The notes under the pieces are model-generated. The model worked only from the letters and a program-made list of their open reading frames with translations. It had not been told where the DNA came from and searched no databases. DNA of 58,155 nucleotides, taken from NCBI GenBank assembly GCA_019677205.1, contig JAAMXY010001206.1, forward strand, positions 1-58,155. Reading direction: 5' to 3'. Origin of the DNA: Pinguiococcus pyrenoidosus (taxonomy: Eukaryota > Sar > Pinguiophyceae > Pinguiochrysidales > Pinguiochrysidaceae). Position numbers and translations under genes: made by a program. Position 1 is the first letter of the stretch. Each line of letters begins with the position of its first letter. This document shows, piece by piece, positions 33,778-43,800 of the stretch.

Positions 33778-34779
33778 CTACAATGCCTTGGCACCGATGT
33801 ATGAGAGGTACGCAGCAAAGGATACCATGACGACGCTTGTTGAGATGAGTCTCTGCTTGTCGCCCTTTACGTGGTGGTCGACGACCTGCGCCAGAGGCAG
33901 GAGGATCCAAGAGGTGATCACCGCCTGGGGCAAATGCACCTCCACCTTCTCGATGACTTCCTGAGCCGAATGCCCCATGGTGACGCCCGTGTACGCGAAG
34001 TAGAAGAGCAGCATGAGCGGCACGAGCACCAACTCGTCTAGCGCGATCCGCTTGACGATCTCCACTGCGGTCTTGCCAGCGAAGCCGGACGTCACGAGGC
34101 GATACAACAAGGGGCTGAGGAGGGCTCCGAACGCGGAGAGCCGGACACACTGCGCGAAGGACATTCGTCGCCGACCAACCACCAGCTTCTGCGACAGCAT
34201 GTCGCCAATGGCGAACTGGCCTCCGCCGAGGAGAGCAGTCGCCAGGCCAGGCTTGAGCTGCGCCAGGGCGCCCACATCCACCGAGAACTTCTTCAGGAAC
34301 GGCAGCTCCACGTGGACGGTCTCTGCAACCGACTCCACCGCCTCCCCCATCGCCTCGTCCACCGCCTCCTCGGCCTTGGACGCGGCCTCAGCAGTCGCCA
34401 TGACCGCCTCCGATGCCGCCGGCTCCACTTCTTCCACCACCTCCGCCAGCGCCGAAGGCCCGTCCGCTTCCTCCTCCTCCGCTTCCACTTGAATCTCCAA
34501 AGATTCCTCTGCAGCAGCCGAGTCCCCCCCGGCTGCCTCTGCCGCCGCGGGGGGCGCCGAGTCCTCCTCCTCCGCCTCCGCCGCGGCCACGTCCTCCCCA
34601 GACAGCGCCAGCTTGACGTCGTCGACCAGCTCCTGCAGCTCGGCCGTGACCTCGATCTCGTCGGCCTCCCCGCCGCGGAGCGTGACAGACGCCCGCCAGG
34701 AGGCCTCTCGAGGGAAGGCGTGCGCGGCTAGCCATAGGCTAGCTATACTACAAGCGACGAGCGTGCAGCGGGGCGCCAT
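33778..34779 (-). CDS. MPV17/PMP22-family membrane protein with long N-terminal extension
   Basis: Intronless, 333 residues. The C-terminal ~165 residues match the MPV17 family: [56 protein letters not shown], then a further hydrophobic stretch ([13 protein letters not shown]) and a final one ([17 protein letters not shown]). Ahead of it is a signal-peptide-like start ([18 protein letters not shown]) followed by Arg/Ser then a long acidic Glu/Ala-rich region (~35-160). MPV17 proteins sit in mitochondrial, peroxisomal or plastid membranes. The hydrophobic leader ending AHA followed by Phe resembles the bipartite plastid presequence of algae with secondary plastids, so plastid or ER routing is possible; this is inference. 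Confidence 0.8.
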   Translation of the reverse strand: MAPRCTLVACSIASLWLAAHAFPREASWRASVTLRGGEADEIEVTAELQELVDDVKLALSGEDVAAAEAEEEDSAPPAAAEAAGGDSAAAEESLEIQVEAEEEEADGPSALAEVVEEVEPAASEAVMATAEAASKAEEAVDEAMGEAVESVAETVHVELPFLKKFSVDVGALAQLKPGLATALLGGGQFAIGDMLSQKLVVGRRRMSFAQCVRLSAFGALLSPLLYRLVTSGFAGKTAVEIVKRIALDELVLVPLMLLFYFAYTGVTMGHSAQEVIEKVEVHLPQAVITSWILLPLAQVVDHHVKGDKQRLISTSVVMVSFAAYLSYIGAKAL

Positions 34780-35169
34780 CCTGCACTTGCGCCGCTTTCA
34801 GGCAGCTTCTTGAAGATGCAAAGCATCGGAACGCCTCCGATTCATTCTGGGTCGGCCGCTCCAGAGGCGCTTTCAAATGTAGGATGCGGCGAAGCGCCAA
34901 TGGCCGGGGCGAGAGGTGGCGGAGAGGGTCCGTTTGTCGCTGCTATTGGCTGCAGGACGAGAAACGGGCCGCGCGTGCGGGCGGATGGGCTGTTGAAGAA
35001 ATTTGGCGGACGGGATTGGCTCGAAACAAACAGAAGACCCATTTTCAAAAGTTTCAAATTCCGAACCCATCTACTGGAACCCAAGTGGTACTGGTATAAG
35101 CGCACCTCCCGCCATCGCGAAGCGGCGAAAGCAGACGCACATCTGTGGTTGCCGGTCTCCCGACACAAG
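34780..35169. promoter_or_regulatory. Head-to-head gap (MPV17-like / RPL31)
   Basis: 390 bases. It is open in the RPL31 frame upstream of the true ATG, but that extension has no resemblance to L31 and is taken as untranslated leader and promoter. Confidence 0.4.
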
Positions 35170-35604
35170 ATGGCAAAGACGGACGGGAAGAAGACGGGCA
35201 AGGCCGACGTGGTCACCCGGGACTACACCATCAATCTGCACAAGAGATTGCACAAGGTGCGCTGGGCTCGCGCTTCTCTGCGGCGGGAAGAGAGGGAGGC
35301 CAGTCTGACCCGCTTTCCGCAGACCACCTTCAAGAAGAAGGCGCCGCGGGCGCTCCGGGCAGTGAAGAAGTTCGCGGAGAAGATGATGGGCACGAAGGAC
35401 GTCCGAGTTGACACCGCTTTGAACAAGTTCTTGTGGAGCCAGGGGGTGCGGAACGTGCCCACGCGGGTGCGGGTGCGTCTGTCTCGCCGGCGCAACGACG
35501 ACGAGGAGTCCAAGGAGAAGCTTTATACGCTAGTGCAGCATGTGCAGCTGGGCAACAACCCGCGCTGCAAGGGGCTCGTGACGGAGAACGTGGACGAGTC
35601 ATAG
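35170..35604 (+). CDS. RPL31: 60S ribosomal protein L31 (eL31)
   Basis: Exons 35170-35256 and 35323-35604; 122 residues (human about 125). After splicing: [17 protein letters not shown] joined to [20 protein letters not shown], then [37 protein letters not shown] and a VTENVDES end, collinear with eukaryotic L31. The 66-nt intron is a multiple of three without a stop codon, so unspliced transcript would insert 22 residues; the family alignment shows it is an intron. Start chosen at the ATG in caagATGGC, where homology begins. Confidence 0.97.
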   Translation: MAKTDGKKTGKADVVTRDYTINLHKRLHKVRWARASLRREEREASLTRFPQTTFKKKAPRALRAVKKFAEKMMGTKDVRVDTALNKFLWSQGVRNVPTRVRVRLSRRRNDDEESKEKLYTLVQHVQLGNNPRCKGLVTENVDES

Positions 35605-36201
35605 ATGGAAGACCCTCGGCTTGCAGGGCTTCTGCTGGGCAGGTGTGCGGGAGAGCAGCGGCGGCTCAGGCCGGACTGGAGTCGCGTGGCGCTGAGCAGA
35701 ATGGGGCAACGGACAGCGGAAGCGATGCAGAAGTGGATCTTTTACTCTTCGTTGTTTCCCTTCCATGTATCCCAAGTCTGCGACTGCAACACAGCTGTGC
35801 CCTCGACGCAAAAGTTGCTGCAGTGCTCTTCAAAAGAGGAAGTACCCGCCAGGCCCCAAGAACCGCCTTCCAACCATCACATCCGCGCGGTATTTCTGAT
35901 TCAATCCGGGTCTAAGGAATGCTCGTAAAAAACTAAAGACAGCAGAAGAACGAGACGAAGCAAGGTCCCGGAAAGGTCAAACTCAGCCCACCCTGAGAAA
36001 GAGTGCCACGACGCGGCAGCAACCTTCCGGACCGACAAAATAGGGCCGACGACACAGATGCCGACTATCTGACTGCAAAGCATATATCTGTGTTTGTGTG
36101 TGTTCTGTTTTTTTTCTCGTCGTCTTCTTGGGCGCATGTTGAGGAGGTCATCAGCCGCGGCCGGGATCGAGTCGCCGTGCCGCCTCCCCGAGCGACTCGC
36201 C
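35605..36201. other. Tail-to-tail gap, nothing coding seen
   Basis: 597 bases between the RPL31 and CASTOR-like stops. A short T tract lies near 36110. No tandem repeat and no convincing exon. Confidence 0.5.
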
Positions 36202-37542
36202 TTAGAACCTCAACTGTGCCATGTCTACCTGCGGCACTTCGCTCCGCCGGACTCTTGCCTCTAGGTATGCCGACATCGTCTTCAGCGTATCCTCTACTTG
36301 CGACTGCTCTACCATGGTGATGGTCGTCCGATACGTGCTGAGACTAAGGATGCTGACGTTGTCGCTGGCGCTGACCTTCGACATGGCGCTCACGACGCCC
36401 GTTTCATCAAACTTGAAGGCCCGTCCCAGCAGCTTGATGCCTCTCCACGGCGTCGGGCAGATCTCAATGGCCTCGCTCGGGAAGAGATGCAGGTCGTCGA
36501 CGTCTAAATAGAGAGTGATCTCGTCCCCGGACTCCATGTATGCTACCACGAATCTCATCGGATCCTGCTCCGGCCTGCGCTGGCCACCGCCGGGCATGGA
36601 TTGCTCCCCGTTTGGCATCTCCACGGCGTCTGGCATGCTCTCGTCCGTCGTCCGCGCGCCGTCCGAGCCGGCCTTCACCGGGGACGCCTCCGCCATGTCG
36701 TCCTGCAGCAGGCCCGCGTGGTAGTGCTGCGAATCGTACAAAAACAGGTGCAGGAGCGTGTGCGCGACGTCGTGAAAGTACTCCCGCTTCAATCGCACAA
36801 TGAAAAGGCTCTGGTCTAGCTCTGCTAGGGAGTAGCTCCCGTCGCCGGGAGCGTACTTGCGAATGGCCGGCTCCTGGCCTGGCGACGGCGGGCATACGTG
36901 GTGCGGCTCGGGTGCGTCAGGCACGTCGCGGGTGCCTCTACTTCGCATCAACGCGCTCAGCTTCCTCTGCAGGTCCTCGCTCTTGAAGCACGCAAGCGCC
37001 TGACGTCAAGAAGGACAACGACAAGGGGGTGGGGTGGGGGAAGGCCAGTGGTTGGTTAGTCCGTCTCCGCAGCTTCCTCCGCGACGCTTGAAGCGCGTCG
37101 GCGCGCATCCGCGGCGTACCTCCTCGTAGTCCTTCTCCTGCACGAGGAAGATCTCCGTGCCGTAGGTGCTATAGTGCAGAATACTAATGGAGGCGCGCAT
37201 GAGCGCCTTGGCCATGTGCGAGATGAGCCCCGGCACATCATTGGCGCTCTGGCCGAGCTGGACGTGGATGGCAGTCCAGAAGCGGTCGTCGGCGACGGAC
37301 AGGAACGGGCCCAGCCCCGCGCGCTTCGCGTCCGCAGCGCGCTCCTCGTCCATCACCATGGTACAGCCCTCGTCGTCGAGGATGACCGCATTGAAGCAAG
37401 AGCGCTCCTCGTTGAACAGCAGCGTCCGAGCGACCATCCACCCGGCGCCCGGGATGTTGGACGTCGGAGCGTGACATACCACGAGGCGCCCGGGCAGCAC
37501 CGTGACGTCGATCTGGCCTGGCACGACCACCAGCGGCTCCAT
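36202..37542 (-). CDS. CASTOR/GATS-like ACT-domain protein
   Basis: Exons 37542-37120 and 36999-36202; 406 residues; intron 120 nt, phase 0. The first half has the CASTOR N-terminal pair of ACT modules: TVLPGRLVVCHAPTSN, CFNAVILDDEGCTMVMDEER, DRFWTAIHVQLG, ASISILHYSTYGTEIFLVQE (compare the family's VLMLSTYQTDFILV). The second half repeats the fold: LFIVRLKREYFHDVAHTLLH, then a Pro/Gly-rich insert, then LYLDVDDLHLFPSEAIEICP, FKFDETGVVSAMSKVSASDN and ILSLSTYRTTITMVEQSQVE. Animal CASTOR1 is the cytosolic arginine sensor of the GATOR2-mTORC1 pathway. Whether this protein senses arginine cannot be told; ligand-pocket residues were not aligned. Cytosolic; no signal or membrane segment. Confidence 0.78.
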
Positions 37543-38346
37543 GTGGGCGCTTCCAGCCGCTTGGGAAAGCGCAAGTGCGAAGATTCGCCCGCGGAAGAAA
37601 CTTCAAAGGTGCGCGAAAGGCGTTTCCCGGCCTCTCACGCCTCCAGCAGCCCAGCTTTCCCGCCAATTCTCCGCCCGAGCTCCTTGCTGAGCGCTAGAGC
37701 AGCCGTAGGGAAGCGGAGCGACGCCGGTTCGCCCTGGCGGTGGCGAATTCCCGCGGTTCACGCGGCAAACGATCGGCCTTCTCTCCGCCTCAAGTGGCCA
37801 ACGGCTGCGGGTTACGACTGCGTCAGTAACGGGAATTGAAACATTTCAAAACTATGAACCAGAAAGTTCTGAACGAAACGTCTGTTCCGAATGGCGAAGG
37901 AATCCGCGAAGGGTCTGTGCTATCAAACGGCACAATACAGGTGATAGGATTCTTCCGTGTGGTATCCTCGCTGGCCAATGGGGGTGGCGGGGGTCTCCTT
38001 TCCACCAATCCCGTGCGATCGGCGACTGGCGCTGCACGCATATCGAAGCGTATGTAACAACGATCCCCTCCCAATCCCAGGTCCCTGCCAGGTTCCTTTC
38101 CCTTTCCTTCCTGCCTCCCTGCTCGCCCCGCTGTTGTTTTCAGCATTCCCCATTCCATTAATTCCATTCTCCGAATTTCCCCACTTCCCCAACAGGTCTC
38201 TGTCCTTGCGTCCTTCCATCCGTCCGTCCTTCCATCCATCCGTCCCGCCATCCATCCGTCCGTCCCGTGGATCCATCAGCTGATCCGGGGCTGCGGAATT
38301 CAAAGCGGCGTTTTGCGCGCCAAAACTCAGTCCGCAGGTGCGCAGG
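37543..38346. promoter_or_regulatory. Head-to-head gap (CASTOR-like / COG6) with TCCATCCG repeat
   Basis: 804 bases. A pyrimidine microsatellite of tccgtcc/tccatcc words spans about 38201-38267, immediately followed by ATCAGCTGATC (38275-38285), about 60 bases before the COG6 start. No exon is supported. Confidence 0.5.
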
Positions 38347-40494
38347 ATGAGCGGAAGCCTGCGAGGCAAGGTGCAGCGCCTCGTGGCGCTCGAGACGGAC
38401 CGCCCGGAGCTGCTGGAGGCCTTGGATAGCGTCGCGCAGTTCTACACGCCCGGTCAGACCGCGGCCACGGACTTTGGCGTCGGCGGACGCCACACCCTGC
38501 GCGGAGAGCTGTCCAAGAAGAACTATGCGCTGGCCTGCCAGTTCCTCCAGGGTCTGGATCGCATTCGGGAGCGCGTGGAGACGGCCCAGAAGGCCGTGGT
38601 GGCGCTAGAGAGCAGCGCGGAGGCCATCCACGCCCGAATCGACCTGGCGTCGAAGAGCATGCGGAGCTTCCTGGAGGACGCCTCTCGCCTGGAACGCCAG
38701 CGGAACGAGCTTCGGGACCAGGCGGGCAAGATCGAGGCCTTCTTGGAGCAGTATCAGCTCACGGACGAGGAGATCCAAGCGCTGCATCGCGACCCTGTCG
38801 ACCGGGCGAGGGGAGAGCCCTTCTTCGCCGCCCTGGAGAGGCTGGACGTCATCCGCGTGGAGACCAATCGCCTCGTGGGCTCTGAGCATCAAGGCACGGG
38901 CTTTGAGCTGCTGGACGTCCTGAGCGCGCACCAGGAGAAGGCCTTCGCGAGGCTGTACTCGTGGGTGCAGGACCAGGCGGGGAACCTGGACACGGAAGCG
39001 GCGGAGGCGGACCCAGTGATGCAGAAGGCGGTCCAGACGCTCTACGCCACTCCCACGTTCTACAAGCACTGCCAAGATATCGTCATCAGCGTGCGAAAGG
39101 TCACTGTCGTCAAGAACTTCGTAGCGGCGCTCAGCTATCCGGGAGGGGAGGCCGGCGAGGCTGCGCCGCGGAAGGTGCGCCCCCTGGACGTGCACGCCAA
39201 CGATCCGGTGAGGTACGCCAGCGACATGCTCGCCTGGACGCACCAGTGTGTCGTGACGGAGCGGGAGCTAGCCCGGTCGCTGTTCCAAGCTTCGGGAAGC
39301 GGCAAGGCCGCCGAGGAGGGCAAGCAAAGCGCCACGCGCTCGGAGGACGGCGATGCCCCCCTGACCCTCCAGCAGATGCTCCGGGAGATCCTCGAAGGCC
39401 TCGGGGCCCCACTGGAGCTGAGGCTCGCTCAGGTGGTGGAGAACGCGGGTGGGCGCACCCTGAACGCCTTCAAGCTTGGTGGCTTGCTGGCCTTCTACCA
39501 CGTGACGCTCGTCGACGTTCTTGGGTCCGATAGCTCTGTGGTGGACGCCCTGTCGCGTTGTCGGCGAGACATGAACACGAGATTCCAATCCCTGCTTCGC
39601 GGTATCGCAAAGGACATTCAGGACAACCTCAAAGAGTGTCTCATGCACATCACAGGCGGCACCGAGCAGCGGCGAGCCCATCCCAGTGCGGATAGGAACT
39701 CGCTGATGTCACTGGATTTGCAGCCCTCGGCCGCGCTGAAGGAACTCTTGCAGGTGCTCAGCATGATTTTGAACGTCAGCGCAACGGCGTTGACGCCGGC
39801 AACGGAGGAAGAGGCCGATCTGTCGCCCATTCTCGCCGCCTTCCTGCAGCCGTTCATGCAGGAGCAGCAGGCCTTCCTGGCACGTGCGCAGAAGATCACT
39901 GCAGACGGCAGCAGCGGAGGCATCGATGTTCGGCTTTTCGCAGACTCGTCCTGCGACGAGGCCATCTTCTTCATGAACAGCTTCATGAGCGCAAGACGGA
40001 TCGTCGAACCAGCCGAGTCCCAGGTGCTGCTGCCAGACGACCCCAGTCTGGTGCAGGAGAAGAGTCTCCAAAGCCTGCAGCACTGGCTGAAGACGCTGGA
40101 CCAGGGGGCCGCACAGCTCCGCCAGGTGGTCGTGGACGTGCATAGTCGGAGGGTGCTCGAGAAAACCGGACTTGCCGCATTGCTCGAAGCCCGCGCAGCC
40201 GCCCTGGCCAGCGAGGACGACGCTCCCTTGTCAGAGTATCCGACGCTCGGCTTGGAGGCTGTTCGGGTCGTGATCGACGCCTTCAATGGTGCGCTCTTCA
40301 CGATTTTCGTGCCAGACTTTGAGCGAATCACCGACCCGGACGAGAAGAATACCGCCCGTGTAGATACGATGACCAAAGTTGCCGACGGCTACGCCACCAT
40401 CTGGGAGATGGTTATGGACGAGAAGCAGGGCTACGCGGACCGGAGCTTCCTCGTCCACGCTCCGGAGCAAGTGCGCATTTTGCTGGATGTTTGA
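38347..40494 (+). CDS. COG6: Conserved oligomeric Golgi complex subunit 6
   Basis: Intronless, 715 residues from MSGSLRGKVQRLVALETDRP; human COG6 is about 657. The N-terminal coiled coil (ASRLERQRNELRDQAGKIEA) leads into the family core FLEQYQLTDEEIQALHRDP, FFAALERLDVIRVETNRLV, HQEKAFARLYSWVQDQAGNL, VVKNFVAALSYPGGEAG and the hallmark DPVRYASDMLAWTHQC. The C-terminal helical region is complete, ending EQVRILLDV. COG6 belongs to lobe B of the COG tethering complex for retrograde intra-Golgi traffic. Confidence 0.93.
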   Translation: MSGSLRGKVQRLVALETDRPELLEALDSVAQFYTPGQTAATDFGVGGRHTLRGELSKKNYALACQFLQGLDRIRERVETAQKAVVALESSAEAIHARIDLASKSMRSFLEDASRLERQRNELRDQAGKIEAFLEQYQLTDEEIQALHRDPVDRARGEPFFAALERLDVIRVETNRLVGSEHQGTGFELLDVLSAHQEKAFARLYSWVQDQAGNLDTEAAEADPVMQKAVQTLYATPTFYKHCQDIVISVRKVTVVKNFVAALSYPGGEAGEAAPRKVRPLDVHANDPVRYASDMLAWTHQCVVTERELARSLFQASGSGKAAEEGKQSATRSEDGDAPLTLQQMLREILEGLGAPLELRLAQVVENAGGRTLNAFKLGGLLAFYHVTLVDVLGSDSSVVDALSRCRRDMNTRFQSLLRGIAKDIQDNLKECLMHITGGTEQRRAHPSADRNSLMSLDLQPSAALKELLQVLSMILNVSATALTPATEEEADLSPILAAFLQPFMQEQQAFLARAQKITADGSSGGIDVRLFADSSCDEAIFFMNSFMSARRIVEPAESQVLLPDDPSLVQEKSLQSLQHWLKTLDQGAAQLRQVVVDVHSRRVLEKTGLAALLEARAAALASEDDAPLSEYPTLGLEAVRVVIDAFNGALFTIFVPDFERITDPDEKNTARVDTMTKVADGYATIWEMVMDEKQGYADRSFLVHAPEQVRILLDV

Positions 40495-40582
40495 AGCCGC
40501 GACGCACAGCTCAAGCGCCCGCATGGTACGTCCGCGCGGACAGCCACGGAGGTGCCGGTCGGAGTTGGTCGCTGCAGATCAG

Positions 40583-40648
40583 AGCGACTCGCTTTCCTGA
40601 GGATCGAGTCGCTTTCCTGGCGATCGAGTCGCTTTCCTGACGATCGAG
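40583..40648. repeat. 20-base tandem repeat, three copies
   Basis: Three imperfect copies of gagtcgctttcctgacgatc downstream of COG6. Confidence 0.92.
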
Positions 40649-40726
40649 TTCCCCCGGGATTGAACAAATAGGATGGCCAATCTCGGGGGAAACCATACTG
40701 TTCGTGGAGGTTGGATACTTGACACT

Positions 40727-40764
40727 GGAGATTGGGGATTGGAGATTGGAGATTGGAGATTGGA
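40727..40764. repeat. 7-base tandem repeat (ggagatt)n
   Basis: About five copies of ggagatt with one variant, 50 bases from the stop codon of the minus-strand WW/EF/PH gene. Confidence 0.92.
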
Positions 40765-40811
40765 GGTGCGCTAGGTCAAAGGGGGGCATAAAAGAACCCA
40801 ACGGCTGTTGC

Positions 40812-43800
40812 TCAGATCAGGAACTCTTCGTCACCGGAGTAGAGCATGGAACTCCTTCGCATGACAGCTCGCACCTCTTGCATCAAATGGTCCCGGTCAA
40901 GTTTGGACGGCAGCTCGACGTCCAGCGTCCGACTCACACCCACGATGGACATGCACACGTCGTCCTTGCCAGCAGCGCTCCTCTTCAGGATGTTCGTTTG
41001 GCATCCCTGCACGACGTCGACGATGCTCTTGAAGGGTAGGACTTCAATGGACCGTCCAGAGGCGTCGCGAGGTCCGCTTCGGAGCAGCTTGGACGTGCGC
41101 CATGCTATCGCTGGGCCCTCCGTGCTTTCGAAAGTGAATAGCGTCCGCTTCTTCGGTCTTCCTCTCCTGCCGTGCTTGAGGACGGCGACGCCACTGTCGA
41201 AGAGGTTGCCCCCCGCTTGACTCGCCCGCCTTGATCCCTCGTCCAGGGAAATCTCGGACGATTCAGGCATCTCCCTTGTTCCGAACCTGTGATCGGAAGG
41301 ACGCCCGCCCTTGCCTTGCGCCCCCAAGGTCTCTTGCCTCTCCGAAGGCAAATCCCTTCTGCCTGCAGTGCTTGCGAGCGGGTCCCTGTCCCCCGGCGGA
41401 ACATCTTCCCGCTCCTTGGCAGGATCCGCCTCTCTGCTCGGATGCCTAGGCGGCCTGAGCTCCACATCAGCAGCGCTCTTAGGAGTCGCTACCGTGTCGT
41501 TGCTTTTCGGCGTGATTTCCTCAAGTTGCTCCAGAAGCTCGATGCTCTGGGGGTAGGGGACGTATGGCGTGCCCTCTTCGGGTGGCATCCACTTCGTCTC
41601 TCCAGTCGAGCGGTGCACGTAGTAGTACACGCCATGGCTGCTATCAAGGAACTCGAGCCACTCCGGATCCTCCTGCACCACGCCGGCGTCTCCGTCCTGC
41701 TCTTCTCCCTCCGCCGCGGAAGGGTAGACGCTCTGAAGACAGCGGCCTTCCGCTGGGGTCAGCCTCATGCGAAGTCCCTGCTCACGACTGAGGAGATTGC
41801 CGACCGTCTCGCCAAACTCGATCTTCTCTCCGTCTTCGATCCCTCCGACGATCGACACTTGGCGCTGAGCCGCTTTCGCCAGCGACAGGATCACCGACTG
41901 CCGTGCCGCTTTGTCCGACTGGACGGCGCTGCCAAGATCCTCTCTCAAGGACTTCACGGCCTTGTCAACGACCTGGCTTACGGCGTCTGTGGACGAGCAC
42001 TCGACAGGGCGACTTAGATGCGCGATGTAGACGACCACAGAGCCGTACCGCGTCGAGCCTCTGCGCGTCGCGAGCGCGCCAGTGGCCGAGGCGACGGTCG
42101 TCGGAGAGACTCGAGGGCTTGGCGACGCCTTTGAAGTTCCAGACGCGCTGGCCGCCACTTCGGAGCCGTCCACGCCGAACGAATCCGAGTCCGCCGCACT
42201 CCATGGCATCATCGCGGGGAGGGTCGGTGGCGACGGGATCTCTCCGTCGTGGAATATCTCGGCCATCTTGAGCCTTGAACTCCGGCGTCGCTCAGGAGGA
42301 GGGATGTCGCTCCGTTCTCCGGGAGAAGACGTGCTACTTCTGCGTCTCGCTGAGATGCTCGACCTTGGCTTCGTATTCTTGTCACCTTCCGTGACCGCGG
42401 CCTGAGAGACGCTCTTCTTCGCCTCCTCCGATCTTGAGCCCGGCGCCACCTCCGCTTCCCTTCGCGTCGAGGCTACTTGTGCAGCGATCTGGGGCTTCGC
42501 AGCCTGCTCTGGCTCGGCGATTGGCGCTCTCAGTGGGGCTCTCGCCGATGGATTGAGTGGAGTTTCCGCTGGAGGCTCCGGCGGCGGGTTGGGTGTCGAT
42601 GCCGATTTCCTTCTCTGGGGCAGCTTCGCTTGCGGGGCGTTCGGTTTCTCGGAGCTTACCGCGCGGCGCCACTGGGCAAACGACAGCCGATTCGAGGGTC
42701 CTGCGGAAGCTTTCTTGGAACTCTTCGCGACGGGCCCTCGGTCGCCTGCAGGCACGCTGCGCGCCGGATCCTTGTGGTTCGCCGCCTCTTCCTTTGCTGG
42801 CACCGATGGCGAAACCGATTGCGGCGGAACCGATTGCGGCGGAGCCGATTGTGGCGGAACCGATTGCGGCGGAGCCGATTGCGGAACCGACTGCGGCTCC
42901 TGAAAGAGCATGGCGAGCTCCTCCAGACGCTTGCCCACCGCTGGATCCTGCAGGTCCACAGACTCCTCCAGCTTCTCATCCGCCATGGGCTCTGCTTCCC
43001 TGGCGTCAACCAAGCTGGCAAAGGCAGGTAGGACATCTCTCCCCTCAACCCCTGTCGGGGAGCCACCACTCTGTTTCATGGGCGCTCGTGGAGCTGACTC
43101 GACTCGCAGAGGACCTCGCTTCTTCACCAGCGGCGACTCCTCCTTCGAATGCTGCGCTACGCGACGAAACCTCTCACTGGCCCGATTCAGCGGATCTCGT
43201 TGGGCCCGGCGCCGACGTCGGCGCACGTGCTTTCGCCGGCTGGCTCGCGTGGACGTCCAGTCCATGGGAAAGGCGCGCCAATCATCGGAGCGTTCAAACT
43301 CCGACGGCGGCTCACCGCGACGGACTTCCACGAGCATCTGCTTCGTTGGCGTAAGAAACGTTTCGTCTCCGCGCACTTTTCGCTGCCGAGGACGAGACCG
43401 CGGCCCCTCGTTGTCGCTGTCCGAGGTCTTGCGCAGCTGTGTGCGGAACCAGCCCGACACTTCGGCAAGAGAGGCCGCGGACTGGCAGCTCCTGGGCGCG
43501 CTTGCGGATCGGCGCTTGCCCTGGGACGGCAGGGCAGACCTTCTCGACCCGGCACGGCTGGCAGCAAGGAGGCTGCGTCCAAGAGCTTGCTGGTATCGCC
43601 TCGAAAGCAGCGTTGCGCACTCGACGCGGTGAATGCATCTTCGCGCCGACGAAAGTCCAAGGCTCTCGTCTTGCTGCTCGCGAGAGGCCTCCTCCTCGGG
43701 CCGATGTCGCCGCACCGCTAGTCGAGCGACGTGCTCTGGAAGCACTCGGACGACCAGGACAGTGGGAAGCTCCTTACCCCGCTTCGAAAGATCCTGGTCG

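Larger units (their letters stand above)
40495..40811. other. Tail-to-tail gap with two tandem repeats
   Basis: 317 bases between the COG6 and WW/EF/PH gene stops; consists largely of the two repeats listed separately. Confidence 0.6.

Noticed and set aside
34810-35169. N-terminal extension of RPL31 by 120 residues
   Set aside because: No similarity to eL31. The family start aligns with the ATG at 35170.
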